From NCBI GenBank assembly GCA_002689985.1, contig NZDC01000005.1, positions 1 through 31,509 on the forward strand: DNA of 31,509 bases. The letters run 5' to 3'. The notes beneath the pieces were generated by a model. It was not told the DNA's origin and made no database searches. It was given only the letters and a program-made list of their open reading frames with translations. The stretch comes from Candidatus Pacearchaeota archaeon (GTDB taxonomy: Archaea; Nanobdellota; Nanobdellia; Pacearchaeales; GW2011-AR1). Shown here one piece after another: positions 1 to 6,642 of this stretch. How positions within the stretch are numbered: position 1 is the stretch's first letter; the number at the start of each line of letters is the position of its first letter. A program made the position numbers and the translations under genes.

Positions 1-18
1 AGCAGGATCAACTGGATT
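1..18 (-). rRNA. 16S rRNA, 5' end only (partial)
   Basis: Read on the minus strand, the first bases of the window give TCCAGTTGATCCTGCT. This matches the near-universal archaeal 16S start (TCCGGTTGATCCTGCC) with two differences. The gene therefore begins at about position 17-19 and runs leftwards out of the window. Only the 5' tip is present, so the exact mature end and the lineage cannot be judged. The upstream side (18-298) has no other gene and must hold the rRNA leader and promoter. Confidence 0.82.
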
Positions 19-63
19 TAAAGAATTTATATTTAATTATTAAGATAATAAATCAATTCCGCG

Positions 64-87
64 TTCTCGACGATAAAATGTCAAGAA
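64..87 (-). other. Hairpin in the 16S rRNA leader
   Basis: On the minus strand the segment folds as an 8-bp stem (TTCTTGAC pairing with GTCGAGAA, one G-U pair) around an 8-nt loop. It lies about 45 nt before the 16S 5' end, inside the pre-rRNA leader. It could be a processing or antitermination element. The long 16S flanking helix itself cannot be tested because its 3' half is outside the window. Confidence 0.4.
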
Positions 88-159
88 TACTTCACACGAT
101 TCCTAACTATTGGCTTTAGACTTACAACTAAATGACTGCTTCTATATACATCATACTTT

Positions 160-236
160 AATCTTTATAAAGATCTTTTTTATTAAAGCACTCATCTTAA
201 GTAATATCTTTCAAAAAGAATATGTTTATAAATGTT
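160..236 (-). promoter_or_regulatory. Candidate rRNA promoter region
   Basis: On the minus strand upstream of the 16S leader there are two TATA-like elements, CTTTATAAAG (163-172) and TTTATAAAC (near 226-236). Either could drive the rRNA transcript. Both are nearly symmetric, so the strand they serve cannot be decided by sequence alone. Confidence 0.3.
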
Positions 237-269
237 TTGGTAAAAATAAAGATAATTATCGTCGGAGAA

Positions 270-278
270 TTTATAAAA
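270..278 (+). promoter_or_regulatory. TATA box of the phosphoesterase gene
   Basis: TTTATAAAA follows a purine-rich stretch (GGAGAA) and is centred 25 nt before the ATG at 299. That spacing places transcription start at the start codon, so the mRNA is probably leaderless. This supports ATG 299 over an in-frame upstream start near 110. Confidence 0.55.
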
Positions 279-298
279 TCTACTTTACTTATTTTATT

Positions 299-667
299 AT
301 GCCAATTTTTGTAGTCCAGTTTCACAAAGCAAAGACAGATCATTATGACTTTCGTTTAGAAATAAATAATATTTTAAAGAGTTGGGCAATACCAAAACAA
401 CCTCCAAAAAGAAAGGGGATAAAAAGACTTGCAATTGCAGTTGAAAATCATTCTTTAAATTATTCTAAATTTGAAGGAAAAATTACTGAAGGTTATGGAA
501 AAGGAACTGTTAAAATATGGGATAAAGGAACTTATAAATTAGAGTCAAAAAAATCAGATAAAATTGTCTTTTATTTAAAGGGTAAAAAGTTAAAAGGAAA
601 ATATGTTTTAATAAAAACAAAATTTGGAGATAAAAGAAAAAATAATTGGTTGTTCTTTAAGGTTTAG
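299..667 (+). CDS. Stand-alone LigD-type 3'-phosphoesterase
   Basis: This 122-residue protein is the DNA ligase D 3'-phosphoesterase (PE) domain on its own. Family members trim 3'-phosphate and 3'-ribonucleotide ends in a metal-dependent way, as clean-up before ligation. Visible motifs are FHKAKTDHYDFRLE near the N-terminus (the His/His/Asp metal-site block), VENHSLNY with the second conserved His, FEGKITEGYGKGTVKIWDKG in the middle, and a C-terminal NNWLFFK strand. Neither a ligase nor a polymerase domain is attached, and none lies nearby. An in-frame extension to position 110 would add about 63 hydrophobic residues not found in the family. The TATA box 25 nt before 299 also favours the short form. 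The stop codon overlaps the stop of convergent rps2 by 4 nt. Confidence 0.85.
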   Translation: MPIFVVQFHKAKTDHYDFRLEINNILKSWAIPKQPPKRKGIKRLAIAVENHSLNYSKFEGKITEGYGKGTVKIWDKGTYKLESKKSDKIVFYLKGKKLKGKYVLIKTKFGDKRKNNWLFFKV

Positions 668-1476
668 TCTTCTTCACTAGTCCACCATTCTAAATCAGGA
701 ATATCTGCAGTAATTTTTCTTGCTTTACAGTATCCTTTTGCAAGTAAATAAAATATTATTCCAAGACTTTTTCCACTTTTATTATTTCCAATTATTATAT
801 TACTTGTACCTTTTGGAAAATTATTTGTATCACAAATCATTAAAACCTTTTTATGAACATTTAATGTATCATTTAAAGCATTTTTATCTAACCATGAATC
901 AGTTACAATTGTTAATTCATTTTCAAAAAAATCAGGAAGTGTTGTATTAGTTAAAATCCCTGCAGGATATTTTTTTGTAAAAACTCTAATTCCTGTTAAG
1001 TGTGAAAACATATTTGCTACTTTCCATCCTGATTGTCTTTTACAGACAAGAATAATGTCTTCTGGATTGAATTTTGATAAATAATCTATTCCTTCTTTTA
1101 GTTTTTCATCAATTAAATCTGTATTAAAAATAGCAAGTCCATCAGCTCTTCTTCTATATACATATTGTTTCATCTTTGGTGTTACAACCTTTGTTCCTAA
1201 ATATATGCCTGATTTTACATATTCTTCTAAAGGTATAAGCATATCTGCTCTTTTTTTAATTTTAACTTTTTCTTTAAGTTCTTCAGATTTTGTAATATCA
1301 ACTTTTCCAGAAAGTTTTTTTACTCTTTCTAGAAGTTCTTTTTTCTTTTCTTCTATACTTTTTTCAGGTTTTTTTTCTGTTTCTAAGGATTCTGCTTCTG
1401 CTGCTTTTTCTAGTTCTTCTCCCTTAAGTTTTTCTTCGACAATCTCAACTTTATCTATAGATTCCTTTTTAGTCAT
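664..1476 (-). CDS. rps2: Small ribosomal subunit protein uS2
   Basis: This is archaeal ribosomal protein S2, part of the body of the 30S subunit. The family core begins at about residue 80 (DMLIPLEEYVKSGIYLGTK) and includes the conserved KQYVYRRRADGLAIFN, CKRQSGWKVANMF and AGILTN segments and a C-terminal KARKITADIPD. About 75 residues precede the core and are rich in Glu and Lys with coiled-coil character, which makes the protein (270 residues) longer than typical archaeal S2. It follows enolase in the conserved rpoK-eno-rps2 order, but a plus-strand ORF separates it from enolase. A TATA-like TTTTTAAAC lies 25 nt before the ATG, so it probably has its own promoter and a leaderless mRNA. Confidence 0.95.
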   Translation of the reverse strand: MTKKESIDKVEIVEEKLKGEELEKAAEAESLETEKKPEKSIEEKKKELLERVKKLSGKVDITKSEELKEKVKIKKRADMLIPLEEYVKSGIYLGTKVVTPKMKQYVYRRRADGLAIFNTDLIDEKLKEGIDYLSKFNPEDIILVCKRQSGWKVANMFSHLTGIRVFTKKYPAGILTNTTLPDFFENELTIVTDSWLDKNALNDTLNVHKKVLMICDTNNFPKGTSNIIIGNNKSGKSLGIIFYLLAKGYCKARKITADIPDLEWWTSEED

Positions 1477-1496
1477 GAGAATTCAGATGAAAATAT

Positions 1497-1505
1497 GTTT
1501 AAAAA
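1497..1505 (-). promoter_or_regulatory. TATA box of rps2
   Basis: On the minus strand TTTTTAAAC is centred 25 nt before the rps2 ATG, the expected archaeal spacing for a leaderless start. Confidence 0.5.
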
Positions 1506-1535
1506 GTTTTAGTTTGGATTATTTTTGAATATAAT

Positions 1536-1549
1536 AATATTTAAATATT
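1536..1549 (+). promoter_or_regulatory. TATA box of the small zinc-binding protein gene
   Basis: The palindromic AATATTTAAATATT is centred about 26 nt before the ATG at 1569. It sits back to back with the rps2 promoter. Confidence 0.45.
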
Positions 1550-1568
1550 CTTTTTGTTTTTGTGAAAT

Positions 1569-1877
1569 ATGATAAATCTAGATAAATTAAAAGAAACAAA
1601 AGAAATATTAGATAAAAGATACTTGGAATGTAATTCAAAAGGGCATATACAACCAGATAATAAAGAAAATACTTGTAATTATTGTTATAGAACCTTAATT
1701 TACAAAACTCCAGCAACAGATGCTATTTTAAAAGATAGAGAAAAATTACCAATTCAACATCAGCCAATGGATGCTCCAATTATTATGGAAAAAGGAAAAA
1801 GAGAAATAGAATCTCAAAAATTTATGGACCGTATGCAAGGGCTAACAAAATTAGAAGAAGAATTATCTTTTGCTTAA
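1569..1877 (+). CDS. Small putative zinc-binding protein, unknown function
   Basis: I do not recognise this 102-residue protein. Residues 21-39 hold C-x4-H-x9-C-x2-C, a plausible zinc site. The rest is charged and mostly helical, with a proline/methionine patch (HQPMDAPIIMEKG) near residue 65-78. No signal peptide or membrane segment is seen. It lies on the opposite strand within the otherwise co-directional eno-rps2 region, and its 3' end overlaps the enolase 3' end by 15 nt. Its own TATA box 26 nt upstream and its protein-like composition argue that it is real. The hydrophobic minus-strand frame across it looks like a shadow. Confidence 0.7.
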   Translation: MINLDKLKETKEILDKRYLECNSKGHIQPDNKENTCNYCYRTLIYKTPATDAILKDREKLPIQHQPMDAPIIMEKGKREIESQKFMDRMQGLTKLEEELSFA

Positions 1878-3026
1878 GGTCTTTTCAATTTCAATTAATC
1901 TTTTTATTTTAACTTCTCTAACTTTACCTGTAATTCCACATTTAAAAAAATCAGCACCAAAACCATATGCTAAATCAGCTAAAATACTTTCTTCTGTTTC
2001 TCCACTTCTATGGGAAAAAATTATTTTAATATCCTTTTTTTTAGCAAGCTCACAAACTCTTTTCACTTCAATTAAAGAACCAATCTGATTAGGTTTAACA
2101 ATTATAGCATTAATACTTTTCATTTTTATTGCTTTTTCTAGTCTTTTAGTATTTGTAACAGTTAAATCATCTCCAACAATAAGTGAATTTGGAAATTTTT
2201 TAAGAAGTTTTGAAAAACTTTCAAAATCTTCTTCATTAAAAGGATCTTCTATATAAAATAAATTATAATTATTAATAAGATTTGATAAATATCCTAATTG
2301 CTCATTATCATCTCTTTTAAGCATAGGATTTTCATAATGATATTTTTTTCTCTTATAAAAACTAGAACTTGCGATATCAACACCTATTGGTAATTTAGTT
2401 TTTTTTAATATATCTAAAACTTCTTTTTCATTAAGTGTTGTCATCCAAGCATCTTCATCATTTCTTTTACTCTTAAAATTCTTATCAATTATTTTAAGAG
2501 TTTTTTCAATATCTTTTTTTATTTTTTTATTTTTTTCAAATGATTCTTTAATAGATTTTAAATGAGAAATTATTAAAAACTCTTGAAAATCAGGTTTCTT
2601 TTTTGTACTCGAATGTTTTCCTCCACCAATACAATTTCCAACTAATCTTGGAATTTTTCTAGTATTAGAATTAATTAATTCCCAAATTTGTTTTTTTTGT
2701 TTTTTTGCAACTGCCTTTAATATAGCAGATTCTAGTGCAAAAAGAGTGTTTGCCCCAACATGTCCATCAACAGTATCTTCAATAATTCTTAGATCATCAA
2801 ACTCTTCTATTACTTCTTTAGAAAAATAATTACTAAGTTTCTTGATTGTTTTGATATCATCTTCAATATTTTTTTTGTATATTTTCACAGCATGTTGTCC
2901 TATAGATTTTCCATTCGGAGCACTTGCAGAAAAATCTCCAATATTTGTTTTTATAGTAATTAGAATTGTTTTATCTTTACGAGAATCTAGAATTGTTTTT
3001 GCAAACACACTCTTTATTAAAACCAT
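1863..3026 (-). CDS. eno: Enolase (phosphopyruvate hydratase), short divergent form
   Basis: Enolase interconverts 2-phosphoglycerate and phosphoenolpyruvate in glycolysis and gluconeogenesis. At 387 residues it is shorter than the usual 410-430. The active-site landmarks are all present. They are the mobile loop APNGKSIGQH with the Mg-binding Ser, QEFLI (catalytic Glu block), NDED in place of the usual GDEGG but keeping the Glu, GVDIASSSFY and YIEDPFNEED (metal Asp and Glu), VGDDLTVTN (metal Asp), VKPNQIG (catalytic Lys), SHRSGETEE (His) and the C-terminal Lys in KCGITGK. The enzyme is therefore probably active despite the loop changes. It lies 42 nt after rpoK, but a strong TATATAAA 25 nt before its ATG suggests an additional promoter. 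Confidence 0.93.
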   Translation of the reverse strand: MVLIKSVFAKTILDSRKDKTILITIKTNIGDFSASAPNGKSIGQHAVKIYKKNIEDDIKTIKKLSNYFSKEVIEEFDDLRIIEDTVDGHVGANTLFALESAILKAVAKKQKKQIWELINSNTRKIPRLVGNCIGGGKHSSTKKKPDFQEFLIISHLKSIKESFEKNKKIKKDIEKTLKIIDKNFKSKRNDEDAWMTTLNEKEVLDILKKTKLPIGVDIASSSFYKRKKYHYENPMLKRDDNEQLGYLSNLINNYNLFYIEDPFNEEDFESFSKLLKKFPNSLIVGDDLTVTNTKRLEKAIKMKSINAIIVKPNQIGSLIEVKRVCELAKKKDIKIIFSHRSGETEESILADLAYGFGADFFKCGITGKVREVKIKRLIEIEKTLSKR

Positions 3027-3047
3027 AATTAAAAAAGATAAATTTGG

Positions 3048-3055
3048 TTTATATA
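3048..3055 (-). promoter_or_regulatory. TATA box of enolase
   Basis: TATATAAA on the minus strand, preceded by an A-rich BRE-like stretch (AAAAAC), is centred about 25 nt before the enolase ATG. It fits an internal leaderless promoter inside the long array. Confidence 0.5.
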
Positions 3056-3068
3056 GTTTTTTAGAAAG

Positions 3069-3449
3069 CTATTCTTCTCTTACATCTTCTTTAGAAGTAT
3101 CTTCTTCTTTTTCATCTTCAGGCGTTGCAAGTTCCATAATTTCTCCTTCTTTTGCAATTTCTTCTTCTTCTTTAACTTCTTTTTCTTCTATTGCTTTATC
3201 ACTCATTTTCTTCTCTATTGCTCTTTTTAATTTTTTATCTTCCTTTTTTCTAGGAAATGGTTTTTTTACAGAAATTGGGAGAATATCTGAATTTAATTCA
3301 GTTTCAGCTATCTTTATTGCATCAAATTTTATTTTTTCTAAATCTTCTTTATCAATTTTAATTAAAAGAGGCGCATTCATTGCTATTTGAAGAGCTCTTG
3401 CTCCAAGAATCCTTGCTTTTTCATATTTACTAAATTCTGATGATATCAT
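3069..3449 (-). CDS. rpoK: DNA-directed RNA polymerase subunit K (Rpo6)
   Basis: RpoK is the archaeal counterpart of eukaryotic Rpb6 and bacterial omega, and it helps assemble RNA polymerase. The first 65 residues carry the family pattern: SKYEKARILGARALQIAMNA, then LLIKI, then KIAETEL and ILPISVKKPFPR. The remaining 60 or so residues are almost entirely Glu, Lys and Asp and are not part of the family core, which normally ends near residue 60-90. It starts 2 nt after rrp42 stops and is followed by enolase, the conserved archaeal rpoK-eno-rps2 order. Confidence 0.9.
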   Translation of the reverse strand: MISSEFSKYEKARILGARALQIAMNAPLLIKIDKEDLEKIKFDAIKIAETELNSDILPISVKKPFPRKKEDKKLKRAIEKKMSDKAIEEKEVKEEEEIAKEGEIMELATPEDEKEEDTSKEDVREE

Positions 3450-3451
3450 TT

Positions 3452-4261
3452 TTATTTTATAGATTTGTTAATTTTTAAAGATATTTCTTTTTCAACTTTC
3501 TCAACTAAATCCAAAATATGTTCCATTTCTTTTATACTTAATTCTTTTGAATTTCCTTTTTGCATTGATGAAACTATTCCATTTGAACTTCCAATTGTTA
3601 CTCTTGTTTCACTTATATCTTCTTCTTCTCGTGTAGAATCAATAATTATATTCTCTCCTATTTTATGTGCTGTAATAGACACAGGAATATCTTTTGATAA
3701 AGGAATATTTTTGCCAGATGACTCTTCATATAAAACAGTTTCATTTTTTTCATCATATTTTGGAATCTTTGCATTTTTTAAAGCAGCAATTGCACCAATT
3801 CCTGCAGCATCAAGTAAATTTCCATCGTCATTTATTGAATAAATATCGATAAAAACAGTCCATACTTTTTCTCCTTCTTTTATACATAATTTATCTAATT
3901 CAATAAGTTTACTTTCCCTTATTGCACGATCAATTAATCTTCCTAATTCAATTGATTCTATTTTAGGAGGTCCTGCTTCAAATCTTGGAGAGCTTAATGG
4001 AAGCAATTCTGTTGTAACCATTAGATTTCCCTTATTAGGGGAATCCGGATAAGGTTCACTTGTATTCATTTTAACTCCAACTAAAACTTCTGTTTTTCCT
4101 AATTTTACTCTTGCAGATCCTTCAGCATTTTTTGATATACCTGGTTCTATAATTAATTCTCTAAATTGTTCTAGATTTCTTCCATCAAATCTTTTACCAT
4201 TTGATAAATATTCTTTAATTCTTTCTCCAGTCATATTAGAGGTTTTTTGTACTTTATCCAT
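3452..4261 (-). CDS. rrp42: Exosome core subunit Rrp42
   Basis: Rrp42 is the non-catalytic RNase PH-fold partner of Rrp41 in the hexameric ring of the archaeal exosome, which degrades and tails RNA from the 3' end. The 269 residues show the family start (GKRFDGRNLEQFRELIIEPG), GSARVKLGKTEVLVGVK, and the segment LLPLSSPRFEAGPP. Also visible are ELGRLIDRAIRES, the phrase VWTVFIDIYSINDDGNLLDA, and a C-terminal RNase PH helix region. It begins 1 nt after rrp41 and ends 2 nt before rpoK, so it is surely co-transcribed with both. Confidence 0.95.
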   Translation of the reverse strand: MDKVQKTSNMTGERIKEYLSNGKRFDGRNLEQFRELIIEPGISKNAEGSARVKLGKTEVLVGVKMNTSEPYPDSPNKGNLMVTTELLPLSSPRFEAGPPKIESIELGRLIDRAIRESKLIELDKLCIKEGEKVWTVFIDIYSINDDGNLLDAAGIGAIAALKNAKIPKYDEKNETVLYEESSGKNIPLSKDIPVSITAHKIGENIIIDSTREEEDISETRVTIGSSNGIVSSMQKGNSKELSIKEMEHILDLVEKVEKEISLKINKSIK

Positions 4262-4262
4262 T

Positions 4263-4970
4263 TTATTTTTCTTCTCCTAAACTTTCTTTTAAAGCTTTTT
4301 TCTGAACTTCATAGATTTCTTTACAGGCTTTTCTTGCAAGTTCAATAGCGTCTTTTAATTGTTTATTTGTTATTTTTCCATCTAATTGAAGATGAGTTAT
4401 TTTATCATCACTTGTCATTGTTATTGGAATATCTGTTGCACCTTCTCCTTCTTCCCAATCTTCTTCTTTTTTATCAACATCAACTACTAATTGTTTGTCT
4501 AGTTTTCCAATTGAAACACTTGATACCATATTCTTCATTGAAATTCCTGCATGAGCAAGAGCAAGACAAGCTGCATTTATTCCAGCACACCTAGTTGATG
4601 CATTTGCTTGTAGAATATTAATATGAACATCAACTACCATATTAGGATAATTATCAATCATTAAAACAGGTTCTAATGCCCATTTACTAATCTCGCTAAT
4701 TTCCATACTTCTTCTACTCATTCCAGGTCTTATTCTATCATTAACAGAAAAACTAATCATATTATAATTACATCTTAGTGTTCCTTTTTCTGGATTTTGT
4801 TTATGTTGAGGATGCATTTTTTTAGGACCATATACCGCAGCTATTGCAATAGTATCTCCAAAAGAAAACATCGCACTTCCATCTGCATTTGGAACAACTC
4901 CAACTTTAGCAGACATTTTCCTTAATTCATCAACTTTTCTTCCATCTGGTCTTTTAAATTCTTTTGTCAT
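4263..4970 (-). CDS. rrp41: Exosome catalytic subunit Rrp41
   Basis: Rrp41 provides the phosphorolytic active site of the exosome ring. The 235 residues begin with the family signature (FKRPDGRKVDELR) and show GSAMFSFGDTIAIAAVYGP. They also carry the Arg-rich RPGMSRRSMEISEISKWALE and DVHINILQANASTRCAGINA. The acidic active-site region is VDVDKKEEDWEEGEGATDIP, which keeps the catalytic aspartates. The gene overlaps the end of rrp4 by 4 nt (ATGA-type coupling) and is followed 1 nt later by rrp42. Confidence 0.96.
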   Translation of the reverse strand: MTKEFKRPDGRKVDELRKMSAKVGVVPNADGSAMFSFGDTIAIAAVYGPKKMHPQHKQNPEKGTLRCNYNMISFSVNDRIRPGMSRRSMEISEISKWALEPVLMIDNYPNMVVDVHINILQANASTRCAGINAACLALAHAGISMKNMVSSVSIGKLDKQLVVDVDKKEEDWEEGEGATDIPITMTSDDKITHLQLDGKITNKQLKDAIELARKACKEIYEVQKKALKESLGEEK

Positions 4971-5644
4971 TTTTTCTCCTTTTCAAACCATTTTTTTACT
5001 TCTTCTGTTAAACCTGAAATATATGATTTTTCTGTTACAAATAAAATGGATTTTTTTGCAAATAATTCATCTTCTATTTTATCGCCTTTTATCCATATTA
5101 ATCCGTTTTGTCCAACAGTTATATTGCATCCTGTTTCATCTTTTATTAATTTTACCATGCTCCCTTCTTTTCCAATTACTCTTGGAACTTTATTAGGATT
5201 TACTTTAACAATTATTCCTTCATCTATTTTTCCTAAACCTCTAGATTTTATACTTAAGTCTATTCCTCTTTTATTAATACTCCATATTTTTGCAATTACC
5301 ATGTCACCAAAATCCATAACTTCATCAAGTCCATCTTTATTAACATATTTTGGAACTTCCATTAGTGATAAAAAAGCACCTTCAGGAGCACCAATATCTA
5401 TTACCCATCCATTAAATGTAAGATTTTCAACTTTACCAATAACTACATTTCCTCGTCTAGGGTGATAAATTCCTGATAATGGAATTACTTTTATTAATCT
5501 ATTTTGTTCTTCAGAAAGACCGTATTTTATTGAAACTATTTCTTCTCCTCTTTTTTCTGTTCCATCTCCAGGAAGATAATTATCTCCTTTAACAATTACT
5601 TCTCCAGGAATTACAACTTTTCTTTGATTATCTTCTTTTGTCAT
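4967..5644 (-). CDS. rrp4: Exosome cap subunit Rrp4 (S1 and KH domains)
   Basis: Rrp4 forms part of the RNA-binding cap on the exosome ring. In order, the 225 residues contain an N-terminal domain (VVIPGEVIV...GDGTEKRGEEIVS), an S1 domain (residues about 65-135, with RRGNVVIGKVENLTFNGWVI and GDMVIAKIWSINKRGIDLS) and a KH domain (about 140-200) with the GKEGSMVKLIKDETGC loop. It starts 1 nt after the unknown 109-residue gene and overlaps rrp41 by 4 nt. Confidence 0.95.
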   Translation of the reverse strand: MTKEDNQRKVVIPGEVIVKGDNYLPGDGTEKRGEEIVSIKYGLSEEQNRLIKVIPLSGIYHPRRGNVVIGKVENLTFNGWVIDIGAPEGAFLSLMEVPKYVNKDGLDEVMDFGDMVIAKIWSINKRGIDLSIKSRGLGKIDEGIIVKVNPNKVPRVIGKEGSMVKLIKDETGCNITVGQNGLIWIKGDKIEDELFAKKSILFVTEKSYISGLTEEVKKWFEKEKK

Positions 5645-5645
5645 T

Positions 5646-5975
5646 TTAATTAATTTGCCCTGCTTTTTTTAATAAATCTAATCTCATTTCAGATTCGTTT
5701 GTAGAATATCCAGGGACTATTTCATAATCATCATATTTAATTATATTTTCTTTAACTAAAGAAATATCCTTTGTATTGACAAGATGGTCTGTAAATAATT
5801 TAGAGTTTCTTTTGGCATCTTTCATTCTTTTTATTAATTCTATTTTTCCATTTTTTTCTTCTACAAATATTCTTTTAAATAAACCTTCTTGAGTTGCTAC
5901 AGAAACAATTTGTCCTTCTTTTAATTCATTGAAATATTTTTCCCGTTCTTCCATTTTCTCAAATTCTTTACTCAT
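5646..5975 (-). CDS. Unknown 109-residue protein inside the exosome operon
   Basis: I do not recognise this protein. It has a short charged N-terminal helix, then a probable small beta-rich domain (LKEGQIVSVATQEGLFKRIF, NGKIELIKRM), and a C-terminal stretch with YEIVPGYSTNESEMRLDLLK. It has no membrane segment and no Cys pairs. Its start overlaps the SBDS end by 8 nt and its stop is 1 nt before rrp4, so translation is tightly coupled to both. In the commonly described archaeal exosome superoperon, SBDS is followed directly by rrp4, so this is an extra member. Position suggests a link to the exosome or to ribosome maturation, but nothing in the sequence proves it. Confidence 0.8.
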   Translation of the reverse strand: MSKEFEKMEEREKYFNELKEGQIVSVATQEGLFKRIFVEEKNGKIELIKRMKDAKRNSKLFTDHLVNTKDISLVKENIIKYDDYEIVPGYSTNESEMRLDLLKKAGQIN

Positions 5976-6642
5976 TTTGTATTTCCTCTGTTATTGCGCT
6001 TCCATGAGTAACACCATTTAATTTATCATAAAAATTCATAATTATCCCTGCAGGAACATTTACAATTACTTCTAAATTTCCATTATCAAGCCATTTTTCT
6101 TCTTCTTTATATTGATTAATTATTCCATAAACTTGTCCTGTATGTACTGCTGGAATTGTTATCTTTACCTTTTTAGTTTCTATTTTTATTGGAATAATTT
6201 TACTAATTTCTAAAAGAATATCATTAATTTGACTTTCTATTGGAGTATTTTTTATATTAATATGAGCCTGTTCTAAAGCACTTTTGATTCTTTCTGCTGT
6301 ATGGGGATTTCCAGTTTTTGAATCAATTGAATTAGTTGTTAAAAAATCAATAATTTGTTTAAACTTTTTTTCTTTTTCTTCATCTCTATGTTCTTGAGTT
6401 AAAAGAACTTCTCCACTTTTTATTATTTTTTCAGTAACAGTATTAATTTCTTCTGTTCCAAAAGCATTTTTTAAATCAGAACTAGATGCAACTTGTCCTT
6501 TTTTTGAATCACTAAAAATTTTATCACCTTCTGCTTCTATTGATGAAATCTCACCTTTTTTAAATTTTAATGCATCATCTAAATCAACTATAATTTCAAA
6601 ATTTTTCCCAGATTGTTTTATTCTTGCTAATGTTTGAGTCAT
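5968..6642 (-). CDS. Ribosome maturation protein SBDS (Sdo1)
   Basis: SBDS helps release the anti-association factor aIF6 from the large ribosomal subunit. The protein has 224 residues. Its N-terminal FYSH domain includes LARIKQSGKNFEIIVDLD, FSDSKKGQVASSSDLKNAFG and the segment ILTSG-like KIIKSGEVLLTQEHR. A middle helical domain follows (NPHTAERIKSALEQAHI), then a C-terminal ferredoxin-like domain (PIKIETKKVKITIPA, GTVYG-like GQVYGIINQY). It overlaps psmA by 4 nt upstream and the unknown 109-residue gene by 8 nt downstream. This is the usual psmA-SBDS-exosome arrangement. Confidence 0.95.
   Translation of the reverse strand: MTQTLARIKQSGKNFEIIVDLDDALKFKKGEISSIEAEGDKIFSDSKKGQVASSSDLKNAFGTEEINTVTEKIIKSGEVLLTQEHRDEEKEKKFKQIIDFLTTNSIDSKTGNPHTAERIKSALEQAHINIKNTPIESQINDILLEISKIIPIKIETKKVKITIPAVHTGQVYGIINQYKEEEKWLDNGNLEVIVNVPAGIIMNFYDKLNGVTHGSAITEEIQNE

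Noticed and set aside
110..298. In-frame upstream extension of the phosphoesterase gene
   Set aside because: It is not needed for the family, is hydrophobic and unlike the rest, and crosses the TATA box that predicts a start at 299.
1519..1716. Hydrophobic 65-residue minus-strand frame between rps2 and eno
   Set aside because: It lies antisense to the zinc-motif ORF, is rich in Tyr/Leu/Ile from AT-rich antisense codons, and has no promoter of its own.
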